From positions 167,924-231,923 of the forward strand of contig NZ_KB907078.1 of NCBI RefSeq assembly GCF_000381765.1: a stretch of DNA of 64,000 nucleotides, given 5' to 3'. Under the pieces are notes generated by a model, which saw nothing but the letters and a program-made list of their open reading frames with translations, ran no database searches and was not told the DNA's origin. Shown here one piece after another: positions 24,175-32,395 of this stretch. The first letter of the stretch is position 1. Each line of letters begins with the position of its first letter. A program made the translations under genes and the position numbers. Origin of the DNA: [Zimmermannella] faecalis ATCC 13722 (GTDB lineage Bacteria; Actinomycetota; Actinomycetes; Actinomycetales; Microbacteriaceae).

Positions 24175-26093
24175 GGCGCGGCCACCGCCTTGACCGCGAC
24201 GAGCTTGCCGGCGGGCTGCGCCTGCGGCTGCAGCTCGGGCTTCGGCGCGCGCGGGGCGTGGTGGGTGCGGGCGCGCCAGCCGTCGAAGTCGAGCGCGAGG
24301 GGCGCGAGCGCCTCGACCTGCGCGTGCGAGATCTTCGGGTGGTGCGGTCGCTCGTTCGCCTCGAACACGTCGAAGAGCTCTTCGTGGAGCTTCTCGCCCT
24401 CGCGCAGGCCCGTGAAGACGATCTCGATGTCCTTGCCCGAGATCGCGATCATCCGCTTCGCGATGTCGAGGATGCGCACGGGCTCGCCCATGTCGAGAAT
24501 GAGCACCTCGCCGGTGTTGCCGATGCCGCCCGCCTGCAGCACGAGCTGGCAGGCCTCGGGGATCGTCATGAAGTAGCGGGTGACGTCGGGGTGGGTGACG
24601 GTGAGCGGGCGGCCCTCTTCGATGAGGCGTGTGAACAGCGGCAGCATCGAGCCGCGGCTGCCGATGACGTTGCCGAAGCGCACCGAGAGGTAGGGCTTGC
24701 CGGTCTCGCGGCCCATCCAGGCGGTGAGCCGTTCGGCGAGGCGCTTCGAGTGGCCGAGCACGCTCGTGGGGTTCGCTGCCTTGTCGGTCGAGATGTTGAT
24801 GAACACGCCGACGTCGGCCGAGCGCGCGGCCTCGAGCACGTTGCGGGTGCCGAGCACGTTCGTCTTCCAGCCCTCGTCGGGGTACTGCTCGAGCATCGGC
24901 AGGTGCTTCAGCGCGGCGGCGTGGAACACGACCTCGGGGCGGCGGTCGTGGAAGATCTGCTTGAGCGCCTCGGGGTCGCGGATGTCGGCGAGCACGACGT
25001 CGGGGGTGTCGAGCAGGCCGTGGCCGTCGATGCCGAGCTGGGTGGTCTGCAGGCCGGTCTCGTCGCGGTCGAGCATGATGAGCTCGGCGGGCTTGAAGCG
25101 CGCGATCTGGGCGCAGAGCTCCGATCCGATCGACCCGCCGGCGCCGGTGACGAGCACGCGGCGGCCGACGAGGTAGCCGGCGATGTTTTCGACGTGGGTG
25201 TCGAGCGGCGGGCGGCCGAGCAGGTCTTCGATCTGCAGGTCGCGCAGGTCGGTCGAGCGCAGCTCGCCCTGGCGCAGCAGCTGCTCGATCGGTGGCAGCA
25301 CCTTCACCTGCAGGCTGAGCTCGGCGGCGGCGCACTGCACGCGGCCCAGCAGGTCGGTGTCAGCGTTCGCGACGGCGACGACGATCGTGGTCGCGCCGGT
25401 CGCGCGAACGATGCGCTCGAGGTCGTCGAGGGTGCCCTGCACGCGCACGCGGTGGGCCTCGAGGTTGCGCTTCGCGGGGTCGTTGTCGATGAAGCCGACG
25501 GGGCGGAACGCGCTGTCGGGCTCGGTCGTGAACCGGCGGGCGAGCTCGGTGCCGACGTCGCCGGCGCCGAAGATGAGGGTGGGTTCGGCGTCGGCCGAGG
25601 GGTGGATGCGCGCCTCGGTCGTCACGCGCTTCAGCCAGCGGGTGGCGAGCATCGTGATGAGGGCGATCGGCACCGAGATGAGGCCGACGGTGCGGGGTGT
25701 GTTGAGCGGGTCGCCGAGCACGAGCACGGTCGCGGCGAGCACCGCGCCGACGAGCAGGGTCGTGAGGGTGACGCCGCGCACCTCGTCGAAGGTGCCGTGG
25801 CCGAAGCGGCCGCGGTAGAGCTGCGTCAGGGCGCCGATGCCGAGCTGGAGCACTGCGACACCGGCGACGATGACGGCGAGCTGTGCCCACGCGATGGCGC
25901 CGGCGTCGAGTTCGAAGCGAAGAATTTGCGCGACCGTAATCGCGAATGCCCAGCTGGCGACATCGACTAAATACTGGGCTCCAAATCGCGACAGCCAATT
26001 CAGTGCGGCGGCACGAATTGACTGGCGGGATTCACTTGTTTCTGGTGATTCCGAAATGGGTTGTTCGACCTCGTCAATATCGGTTTTACGCAC
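24171..26093 (-). CDS. UDP-N-acetylglucosamine 4,6-dehydratase-like protein, PglF/CapD family
   Basis: Membrane-bound nucleotide-sugar dehydratase of 640 aa. Four hydrophobic helices (about 40-150) precede a CoA-binding-like Rossmann domain (about 165-290; LIFGAGDVGTEL) and an SDR domain (about 300-600) with TGAGGSIGSEL, the active-site STDKAANPTSVLG and the downstream DVTRYFMTIPEA. This is the PglF/WbpM/CapD layout. It would make the 4-keto-6-deoxy intermediate for the next gene's aminotransferase. GTG start with GGGAGGGG upstream. No PglD acetyltransferase or PglC-type initiating transferase is present in the window. Confidence 0.93.
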   Translation of the reverse strand: MRKTDIDEVEQPISESPETSESRQSIRAAALNWLSRFGAQYLVDVASWAFAITVAQILRFELDAGAIAWAQLAVIVAGVAVLQLGIGALTQLYRGRFGHGTFDEVRGVTLTTLLVGAVLAATVLVLGDPLNTPRTVGLISVPIALITMLATRWLKRVTTEARIHPSADAEPTLIFGAGDVGTELARRFTTEPDSAFRPVGFIDNDPAKRNLEAHRVRVQGTLDDLERIVRATGATTIVVAVANADTDLLGRVQCAAAELSLQVKVLPPIEQLLRQGELRSTDLRDLQIEDLLGRPPLDTHVENIAGYLVGRRVLVTGAGGSIGSELCAQIARFKPAELIMLDRDETGLQTTQLGIDGHGLLDTPDVVLADIRDPEALKQIFHDRRPEVVFHAAALKHLPMLEQYPDEGWKTNVLGTRNVLEAARSADVGVFINISTDKAANPTSVLGHSKRLAERLTAWMGRETGKPYLSVRFGNVIGSRGSMLPLFTRLIEEGRPLTVTHPDVTRYFMTIPEACQLVLQAGGIGNTGEVLILDMGEPVRILDIAKRMIAISGKDIEIVFTGLREGEKLHEELFDVFEANERPHHPKISHAQVEALAPLALDFDGWRARTHHAPRAPKPELQPQAQPAGKLVAVKAVAAP

Positions 26094-26480
26094 GACGAAA
26101 CACCCCTCCCTCTGAGAGAAAACAATTATTGCGTGGAGGCTTGCAATTGAAGTTTCCGCGCACGAAGCAGGTAACGGCTCTCAGCCTAGGAGTGCGGTTT
26201 CCCGCCAACAAGGCGAGATCTGCCCCGTTTTTCCATCCCCCGGGGTGAGTGGGTGAATTTGCCCCAGGGTGAATAATTTGAATTCAGCATCCCCCTGTTG
26301 GAATACGAATATCGCCAGGGTGAAGCCGGGTGGGTAATTCTCTCGCACTGCGCCGCCCCGTCGCCGCGACGGACGCACGATGCCGCCCGCGCATCCGTGC
26401 CGCGCGCATCCCTGCTGCTGCGCATCCATGCCGCCTCGCGCATCCCTGCTGCCGGGGCCGCGACCGTCCCCACCGCCACA
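26094..26480. other. Promoter region of the polysaccharide operon; AT-richer intergenic stretch
   Basis: No gene is seen. The part next to the dehydratase start (26100-26345) is clearly AT-richer than its surroundings and contains several copies of AGGGTGAA or GGGTGAAT (about 26245, 26268, 26318), which may be regulator contacts for the leftward operon. From 26380 on it turns into degenerate CGCATCC-rich sequence leading into repeat R2. A frame across it on the plus strand is not considered coding. Confidence 0.5.
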
Positions 26481-26567
26481 CTTGATGCAGTTTTCTATCA
26501 GCGATGCGGCCGTAACCGCATCGCTACTAGAAAACCGCATCACTCCGCGACCCACTGGCCGCGAACG
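26481..26567 (+). repeat. Dispersed hairpin repeat R2, copy 1
   Basis: An 87-bp element matching copy 2 at 40511 in 76 of 87 positions without gaps. It holds an outer stem GCAGTTTTCTA / TAGAAAACCGC (26487-26497 and 26528-26538) and a perfect inner stem GCGATGCGG / CCGCATCGC. It lies 22 bp beyond the stop codon of the GntR gene and could end that operon's transcription. Confidence 0.85.
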
Positions 26568-26589
26568 CGCGGCTGCGAGCGCGCGGCCG

Positions 26590-27252
26590 CTAGCTCGGCT
26601 GCTCGCTCCCCTGGTGCGCGTCGATGAAGCGGTGCGACACCTCGAGGTGTTCCTGCCACGCCTCAATGAGGTCGGGCAGCTTCGCGGGCTCGGCGAGCAT
26701 GTCGTAGAGGTGCGCGTGCTCGGCGTAGAGCTCGGCGCCGCCCTGGTACTGGTACTTCAGCAGGGCGTTGAGCAGGCGGGTTTCGCTCACGAGGGTCGCG
26801 AAGAATGCGCTGAGGCGGGGCGACCCCGCGGCGTCGACCACGGCCTGGTGAAACGCGACGTCGGCGTGCGAGATCTTTGGCCAGCTCGAATCCTCTTTGA
26901 GCCCTTCGAACCCGACGAGCGCGCGCTGCACGCCCTCGAGCGAGTGCGAAGAGCCGTGGATGAGCGTGAGCGCCTCGACCTCGACGAGGCGACGGATGCG
27001 GTAGAGGTCGTTGACCTCGCCGGCATCGAACTGTCGCACCCGCGCGCTATACCCAGCCGGGCGAACGAGGAGCCCCTCGTTAATGAGCTGCTGCACGGCC
27101 ATCCGCGCCGTCGGCCGGGCGATGCCGAACTCGTTCGCGATGCTCGTGTCTTTCAGCTCTTGCCCGGCGGTGTATTCGCCCGCGAACAGATCGTCGCGAA
27201 GGCGATTCGCGGCAGCGTCTACGACCGAGACGGTCTGCAGTTCCTGACCCAC
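26590..27252 (-). CDS. GntR family transcriptional regulator (FadR/FCD type)
   Basis: Regulator of 220 aa: an N-terminal winged helix (about 10-75; LFAGEYTAGQELKDTSIANEFGIARPTARMAVQQL is the helix region, given here as position) and an all-helical FCD effector domain (about 85-210) with metal-ligand-like D-x-x-F-H (DVAFHQAV) and later histidines. GTG start with AGGAGG 8 nt upstream (27260-27265). It lies 32 bp after the D-2-hydroxyacid dehydrogenase gene, so it ends that operon and probably regulates it through the palindrome at 31570. The frame continues upstream without a plausible start. Confidence 0.9.
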   Translation of the reverse strand: MGQELQTVSVVDAAANRLRDDLFAGEYTAGQELKDTSIANEFGIARPTARMAVQQLINEGLLVRPAGYSARVRQFDAGEVNDLYRIRRLVEVEALTLIHGSSHSLEGVQRALVGFEGLKEDSSWPKISHADVAFHQAVVDAAGSPRLSAFFATLVSETRLLNALLKYQYQGGAELYAEHAHLYDMLAEPAKLPDLIEAWQEHLEVSHRFIDAHQGSEQPS

Positions 27253-27284
27253 TTGGGATCCTCCTCGCGTTCCTCGCACCGAGT

Positions 27285-30224
27285 CTACGTCGCGTCGGCT
27301 GCGCCGGGTTCGGCGTCGAGCGCGAGCGCGAGGTGGTGCGAGGTTCGCGTCGGGCTCACCTGGCCGACCTGCATGTGGCAGCTGAAGCCGTCGGTCAGCA
27401 CGAGCGCGTCGGTGGCAGCGTTGAGTGCGGGCACGATGGAGTGTTCCGCGACCCGCATCGACACGTCGAAGTGCTCGGCCTCGAAGCCGAAGTTGCCGGC
27501 GACGCCGCAGCACGACGACGACTCGGTGATGTTGCCGACGCCCCACTGTCGCAGCACGCTGAGCTGCGCGCCGGGCCCGAAGGCCGCGTGTTCGTGGCAG
27601 TGCGTCTGCAGCACGGCGTCGGCGGGCGGCGCCGTGCGGGGGCGCCAGCCCTGCCGCATTGCCGTGTCGACCGCGCCGGCGAACGTGCGCACACGGCCGG
27701 CGACGCGCGTGGCGGCTTCGCTGCCGAGCAGCTTCGGTCCGTCGTCTTTGATCGCCGCGGCGCAGCTCGGCTCGAGCACGATGATCGGCCGCTCGCTGCC
27801 GTCGTCGAGCTGCTCGACGAGGTTCGCCATGCGTTTCGCGGCACCCTGTCGCTGGCCCGTCGAGATCCAGGTGAGGCCGCAGCAGGCGTCTGGGGAGCAC
27901 TGCACCGACTGCCCCGCATCGCGGAGCACTCGGGTGGCGGCGGGAATGACCTCGGGGCGGAACGCGCGGGTAAAGCTGTCGAGAAACAGCACGGCCTCGC
28001 CGTGCGGGTCGAACTCGGCGCGCTCGATCGCCCGCGTGAGGTCTCGGTGCGGGACGAACTGGGGAAGGATGCGGTGGCGGCTGATCCCGAGCTTGTCGGC
28101 GACCCAGCGCAGGGGCGCGAGTTTCGAGACGACGTTCGCGATGCGGCTCATGCGGGTGAGCATGGGCAGCCACCGCGGCAGCCAGCCGATGCTGTAGTGC
28201 GTGAAGGGGCGCAGCTTGCCCCGGTAGTGGTCGTCGAGCAGCTCCGACTTCGCCTCGGCGATGTCGACGCCGGTGGGGCAGTCGGTCGAGCAGGCCTTGC
28301 ACGACAGGCAGAGGTCGAGTGCCTCGCGCACCTCGGGGGTGCCCCAGCCGCCGGCCGAGCGCCCGTTGTTGCGCACGAGTTCTTGCAGCACGCGGGCGCG
28401 GCCTCGGGTCGAGTCCTTCTCGTCGCGGGTCGCCCGGTAGCTCGGGCACATGAACCCGCCGCTCGTCGACCGGCAGCGGCCGACGCCGATGCACGCGTTC
28501 GCGTTGCCGACGTACGTGCCGAGCTCGCTCGCCGCCTGGCGCTTGGTGAGTAGTGGCAGCTGCGTTCGCCCGCCGAGCACGCCGTGCGACTCCGCCGAGG
28601 CCCCGGGCATCCCCTCGAGCGCGAGGTCGTCGGTCAATGCGGCCGGCGACACGATGATGCCAGGGTTGAGCAGCCCATGCGCATCCCACAGGTGCTTGAA
28701 CTGCTGGAACGCCCGCATCATCTGCTCGGAATACATGAGCGGCAGCAGCTCGCCGCGGGCACGCCCGTCGCCGTGCTCGCCCGAGAGCGAGCCGCCGTAC
28801 GACACGACGAGGCTCGCGGCCTCGCGCATGAAGGCATCGAAGTGCGCGCGCCCGGCGTCGGAACGGAGGTCGAAGTTCACGCGCATGTGGATGCAGCCGG
28901 CGCCGAAGTGGCCGTACATCGCGGTCGTGTAGCCGTACCGTTCGATGAGCGGCTCGAGCTCGGTGAGGTAGTCGGCGAGCCGTTCCGGCGCGACGGCCGA
29001 GTCTTCCCAGCCGGGCCAGGTCTGCGTGTCATCGAGCTGGCGCGACGAGAGCCCCGCGCCGTCTTCGCGGATGCGCCAGAGCTTGCCGCGCTCGGCGGCG
29101 TCGGTCACGATGACCGCCGCACGCGCGTGCCCGGTGTCGGTGAGCCGGGTTCGGAGGACCTCGCAGGCGCGCTCGGCCTCCTCGGCCGTGTCGCCCGGAA
29201 TCTCGATGAGGAGGTAGGCCTCGCCCGCGGGCAGCAGCTCGACCGATTCGGGTCCACGACGCGCGCGCATGATCTCGACGATGCGCGCGTCGAGGCCTTC
29301 GAGGGCGCTCGGCGCGTACTCGAGGATCGTCATGACGTCGCGGGCCGAGTCAGCGGTCGAGCCGTACCCGGCGCACAGCATGGCCGTCGCCTGCGGCCGC
29401 GGCACGAGCTTCACCTCGGCGCGCACGACAAGCGCGCACGTGCCCTCGCTTCCCGCGAGCGCCGCGGGGATGTCGAAGCCGTTCTCGTCGAGCAGGCTGC
29501 CGAGGTGGAAGCCCGACACCTGGCGCGGGATGGTCTCGAGTTCGGTGCGCAGCTGGGCACGGAACCGCTCGACGAGGTCGCGCAGCCCTGCGGTGAGGGC
29601 TCGCGCGCGCTCGGCCGAGTAGGTGTCGTGTTCGTCGACCGCGCGAAGGTATCCCTTGCCGGCGATGAGGTGGGCGCCGTCGATCGTCAGCAGCTCGACT
29701 GCGGTGACGTGCTGGGTCATACGACCGTAGGCAACCGAGTGGTTGCCGCACGCGTCGTTGCCGATCGAGCCGCCGACGGTGGCCCGGGTGGCCGAAGACG
29801 GGTCGGGGGCAAACGTCAGCCTGCCGCCGGTCGCGCCCTCGACCCGTTTGCGGAGTTCCGCGAGCACGACGCCGGCATCGACCCAGACCGAGCTGGTCGA
29901 CTCGTCGATCGCCTCGACGCCGTGCAGCCACCGGGAGGTGTCGATGATGACGCCCGCGCCGACGGCGTTCCCTGCCATCGACGTGCCGCCACCGCGGAAC
30001 GTCACCGACACCCCGGCGGTGAAGCACTCGTGCAGCGCGGTTCGGCACTCGCCGATGCTCGTGGGGAACACGACGGCACTCGGCCGGACGCGATAGTTCG
30101 ACGCGTCGTACGAGTACTCGCGGAGCCGCCGCTCCGAGGTGTCAACCGTGATTCCCGCTGCGCGAAGCACGTCAACCCAGGCGGGGGTCGACGAATCCGC
30201 GACAAGCTGCGCTGCTTGAGTCAT
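27285..30224 (-). CDS. FAD-linked D-2-hydroxyacid dehydrogenase with Fe-S domain
   Basis: Large two-part oxidoreductase of 979 aa. The FAD domain (about 45-480) has RPSAVVFP, RGGGTSMAGNAVG and the ATVGGSIGNDACG segment. The C-terminal half carries ferredoxin-type cysteines (GVGRCRSTSGGFMCPSYR and CLSCKACSTDCPTG) and CCG-type motifs (SPDACCGLTW, SSSCCGVAGNFG) of glycolate oxidase/heterodisulfide reductase iron-sulfur subunits. The layout and size match YdiJ-type D-2-hydroxyglutarate or D-lactate dehydrogenases feeding the respiratory chain. ATG with AGGAGAG upstream, 26 bp after the aminotransferase gene, so co-transcribed. Substrate is inferred only. Confidence 0.87.
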   Translation of the reverse strand: MTQAAQLVADSSTPAWVDVLRAAGITVDTSERRLREYSYDASNYRVRPSAVVFPTSIGECRTALHECFTAGVSVTFRGGGTSMAGNAVGAGVIIDTSRWLHGVEAIDESTSSVWVDAGVVLAELRKRVEGATGGRLTFAPDPSSATRATVGGSIGNDACGNHSVAYGRMTQHVTAVELLTIDGAHLIAGKGYLRAVDEHDTYSAERARALTAGLRDLVERFRAQLRTELETIPRQVSGFHLGSLLDENGFDIPAALAGSEGTCALVVRAEVKLVPRPQATAMLCAGYGSTADSARDVMTILEYAPSALEGLDARIVEIMRARRGPESVELLPAGEAYLLIEIPGDTAEEAERACEVLRTRLTDTGHARAAVIVTDAAERGKLWRIREDGAGLSSRQLDDTQTWPGWEDSAVAPERLADYLTELEPLIERYGYTTAMYGHFGAGCIHMRVNFDLRSDAGRAHFDAFMREAASLVVSYGGSLSGEHGDGRARGELLPLMYSEQMMRAFQQFKHLWDAHGLLNPGIIVSPAALTDDLALEGMPGASAESHGVLGGRTQLPLLTKRQAASELGTYVGNANACIGVGRCRSTSGGFMCPSYRATRDEKDSTRGRARVLQELVRNNGRSAGGWGTPEVREALDLCLSCKACSTDCPTGVDIAEAKSELLDDHYRGKLRPFTHYSIGWLPRWLPMLTRMSRIANVVSKLAPLRWVADKLGISRHRILPQFVPHRDLTRAIERAEFDPHGEAVLFLDSFTRAFRPEVIPAATRVLRDAGQSVQCSPDACCGLTWISTGQRQGAAKRMANLVEQLDDGSERPIIVLEPSCAAAIKDDGPKLLGSEAATRVAGRVRTFAGAVDTAMRQGWRPRTAPPADAVLQTHCHEHAAFGPGAQLSVLRQWGVGNITESSSCCGVAGNFGFEAEHFDVSMRVAEHSIVPALNAATDALVLTDGFSCHMQVGQVSPTRTSHHLALALDAEPGAADAT

Positions 30225-30250
30225 CCGCTCTCCTGTCTAGGTCAGAAACA

Positions 30251-31519
30251 CTACTGGAGCACCGGCACGCGCAGCACGCTCGCGAGTGCCGCGTCGAGCG
30301 CGCGAAGCGCGAGCTCGACTTCGGACTCGTTGACGGTGAGCGCAGGCACGACCCGAATGACGTTGTTCAGTGGACCGCAGGTGAGGAGCAGGAGTCGCTC
30401 GGCGACGGCGGCCTGCTGTACGGCGGCGGCCGATGCGGAATCGGCCGCGCCGTCGGCCGTCGTGAATTCGAGCGCCTGCATGAGCCCGACGCCGCGCACG
30501 TCGCCGATCTCGGGGTACTTCTGCTGCAGCTCGGTGAGCCCGGCCTGCAGCTGCGCGCCCCGCGCGGCCGCGTTCTCGACGAGCCCCTCGTCGCGAATCA
30601 CGTGGAGCGTCTCAACGCCGGCGGCCGCGGCGACGGCGTTGCCGCCGTAGGTGCCGCCCTGCGAGCCGGGGAAGCCCTTCGACATGAGCTCTTCGCTCGC
30701 GGCGATTGCCGAGATGGGGAATCCCGAGGCGATGCCCTTCGCGGTGATGAGCACGTCGGGGCTGATGCCCGCGAACTCGTGCGACCAGAACTTGCCGGTG
30801 CGGCCGACGCCGGCCTGGATCTCATCGACGATGAGCAGGATGCCGTGCTCGCGAGCGCGCACCTCAAGGCCGCGGAGGAACTCGACCGGCACGGGAATGT
30901 AGCCGCCGTCGCCCTGCACGGGCTCGATGATGAAGGCGGCGGTCTCGCCGGGCGCGGTCACGGTCGCAAAGAGGTAGTCGAGCTCGCGCAGTGCGTACGC
31001 CACCGCATCCTCTTCTGAGAGCCCGAGGCGGTAGGCGTACGGGAACGGCGCGACAACGACCCCGCCGACGAGCGGCGAGAAGCCGGTGCGAAACTTCGTT
31101 CCCGCGGTGGTGATGCTCGCGGCGCCGAAGGTGCGGCCGTGGAACCCGCCCTGGAAGGTGACGATGTTCGGGCGCCCGGTCGCCATGCGGGCGAGCCGCA
31201 GCGATGCCTCGACAGCTTCGGCGCCGGAGTTCGCGTAGAAGACCGAGTCGAGCCCGGTGGGGAGCACCTCGCCGAGCAGCTCCGTGAGCTCGAGCAGCGG
31301 CTGGTGCATCACGGTGGTCGCCTGCGCGTGAATCACCTTGCCCACCTGCTCCTGGGCGGCCTTGACCACCCGCGGGTGGCAGTGCCCCGTTGAGGTGACG
31401 CCGATGCCCGAGGTGAAGTCGAGGTAGCGAACCCCGTCAACGCCGAGGATCCAGTTGCCTTCTGCGCGGTCGACGACGACCGGCGTGGCCTGCTTCACGA
31501 GTGGACTCAGTCGAGCCAT
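30251..31519 (-). CDS. Class III omega-aminotransferase (4-aminobutyrate aminotransferase-like)
   Basis: PLP fold-type I enzyme of 422 aa of the 4-aminobutyrate/acetylornithine aminotransferase family. The PLP Lys lies in TAKGIASGFP (about residue 260); IVDEIQAGVGRTGKFW and FHGRTFGA are family signatures. It probably converts an omega-amino acid such as GABA or 5-aminovalerate into a semialdehyde, a substrate for the dehydrogenase at 38895. ATG at 31519 has GGGGGAG upstream; the longer frame would cross the operator palindrome. First gene of the aminotransferase-dehydrogenase-GntR operon. Confidence 0.9.
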   Translation of the reverse strand: MARLSPLVKQATPVVVDRAEGNWILGVDGVRYLDFTSGIGVTSTGHCHPRVVKAAQEQVGKVIHAQATTVMHQPLLELTELLGEVLPTGLDSVFYANSGAEAVEASLRLARMATGRPNIVTFQGGFHGRTFGAASITTAGTKFRTGFSPLVGGVVVAPFPYAYRLGLSEEDAVAYALRELDYLFATVTAPGETAAFIIEPVQGDGGYIPVPVEFLRGLEVRAREHGILLIVDEIQAGVGRTGKFWSHEFAGISPDVLITAKGIASGFPISAIAASEELMSKGFPGSQGGTYGGNAVAAAAGVETLHVIRDEGLVENAAARGAQLQAGLTELQQKYPEIGDVRGVGLMQALEFTTADGAADSASAAAVQQAAVAERLLLLTCGPLNNVIRVVPALTVNESEVELALRALDAALASVLRVPVLQ

Positions 31520-31569
31520 GTCAGCTCCCCCTTCGGATTCCGCGGTCGCCCCTGCGCGACCGCATTTCA

Positions 31570-31592
31570 GGATAACTGTATAACAGTTATCC
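31570..31592 (-). promoter_or_regulatory. Perfect palindrome, likely GntR operator
   Basis: Perfect 10-bp arms GGATAACTGT and ACAGTTATCC flank the spacer ATA, 51-73 bp upstream of the aminotransferase start. The core GT-ATA-AC fits the GT-N3-AC pattern of FadR-type GntR operators. On the minus strand a TTGACA lies 16 bp before TACAGT, so the palindrome overlaps a probable promoter core and binding should repress. The 14-mer TGTATAACAGTTAT recurs at 40404. Confidence 0.75.
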
Positions 31593-31632
31593 ACCGTGTC
31601 AACGGTCTGCCGGAATGCCCGGCCAAAACGCA

Positions 31633-31666
31633 ACGTGGCGCCTACGCACTCGCGCAGACGCCACGT
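31633..31666 (-). terminator. Terminator after the HAD gene
   Basis: Arms ACGTGGCG and CGCCACGT, with further pairing inside the loop, begin 11 bp beyond the HAD stop codon. On the minus strand the stem is followed by TGCGTTTT. It closes the transporter-oxidase-HAD operon just before the promoter of the aminotransferase operon. Confidence 0.75.
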
Positions 31667-31676
31667 CGGCCCAGGT

Positions 31677-32360
31677 CTACTCCGAGGCGCTCCAGAAGTC
31701 GGGGAGCGTCGAGAGGTCAGAGATCTCGTGGTACGGCTGGTAGAAGTCGCTGCCGGGGAACCCGTACCGGTTCACCCAGATTCGCCGCACGCCGTACTTC
31801 TTCGCGGGCATGATGTCGTACTCCCAGCCCTGCGCGACGTGGGTGATCAGCTCGGGCCCGCGGTCGATGGTCTTGAACAGGTGCTCGAACGCGCCGTCGT
31901 TCGGCTTGTACCAGCCGGCATCTTCGGCCGTGACGACGTAGTCGAAGTCGACACCGATGGTGTCGACGTGGTACGTGATGAAGTCGCGGTCGGAGTTCGA
32001 GATGATCGCGAGCTGCACGCCCTTTTCCTTGAGCTTGCGCAGCGCCTCGGGAACCTCGGGGAATACCGGGAGCTCCTTCGCCTCTTCAACGAGTCGGTCG
32101 CCAAACTCCGGCTCGTAGCGCGCGCCGTGCAGCTGCATCGTCTTTTCGAGGGTGAGCCGCACGAGATCCTGATAGCGGGTGTACGGTCCCTGGGCTACCG
32201 CGTAGAACCGAATAACGCGCAGGTTATCCAGGAACGTGTCGTGGTCAATTCCAACCTCGTCGAGGCGATCGCGAACAATTGGGAGCGCCAAACGATTCAG
32301 GTCAAAGTCGATCAGAGTGCGGTAGCAATCGAAGGTCGCGATCGGGCTGGTGTTACTCAC
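31677..32360 (-). CDS. HAD superfamily hydrolase, haloacid-dehalogenase type II-like
   Basis: HAD subfamily IA protein of 227 aa. Motif I is FDCYRTL (nucleophile Asp10 or so), motif II is AIISNSD, motif III Lys is in GWYKPND and motif IV is WEYDI. Overall it resembles type II L-2-haloacid dehalogenases, but their SSNAWD active-site segment reads AQGWEYD here, losing the Ser and Asn, so dehalogenation is doubtful; phosphatase or other hydrolase activity is possible. GTG start with AGGAA 8 nt upstream, 35 bp after the FAD oxidase gene. Last gene of the operon. Confidence 0.82.
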   Translation of the reverse strand: MSNTSPIATFDCYRTLIDFDLNRLALPIVRDRLDEVGIDHDTFLDNLRVIRFYAVAQGPYTRYQDLVRLTLEKTMQLHGARYEPEFGDRLVEEAKELPVFPEVPEALRKLKEKGVQLAIISNSDRDFITYHVDTIGVDFDYVVTAEDAGWYKPNDGAFEHLFKTIDRGPELITHVAQGWEYDIMPAKKYGVRRIWVNRYGFPGSDFYQPYHEISDLSTLPDFWSASE

Positions 32361-32395
32361 TGAAATTTCCTATCAACTGGGTGGTGGTGAATGAA

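Noticed and set aside
24258..25970. 570-codon plus-strand frame across the dehydratase gene
   Set aside because: Antisense shadow; lacks a ribosome site and any domain.
26481..26627. Small ORF across repeat R2 with a parallel frame in copy 2
   Set aside because: The two translations are alike only because the DNA is repeated; changes follow hairpin pairing, not codon positions, and there is no ribosome site.
26380..28197. 605-codon plus-strand frame from the repeat region into the dehydrogenase gene
   Set aside because: It includes repeat R2 and then runs antisense to two supported genes.
31677..32360. Naming the HAD protein an L-2-haloacid dehalogenase
   Set aside because: The Ser and Asn of the SSNAWD-type active-site segment are missing.
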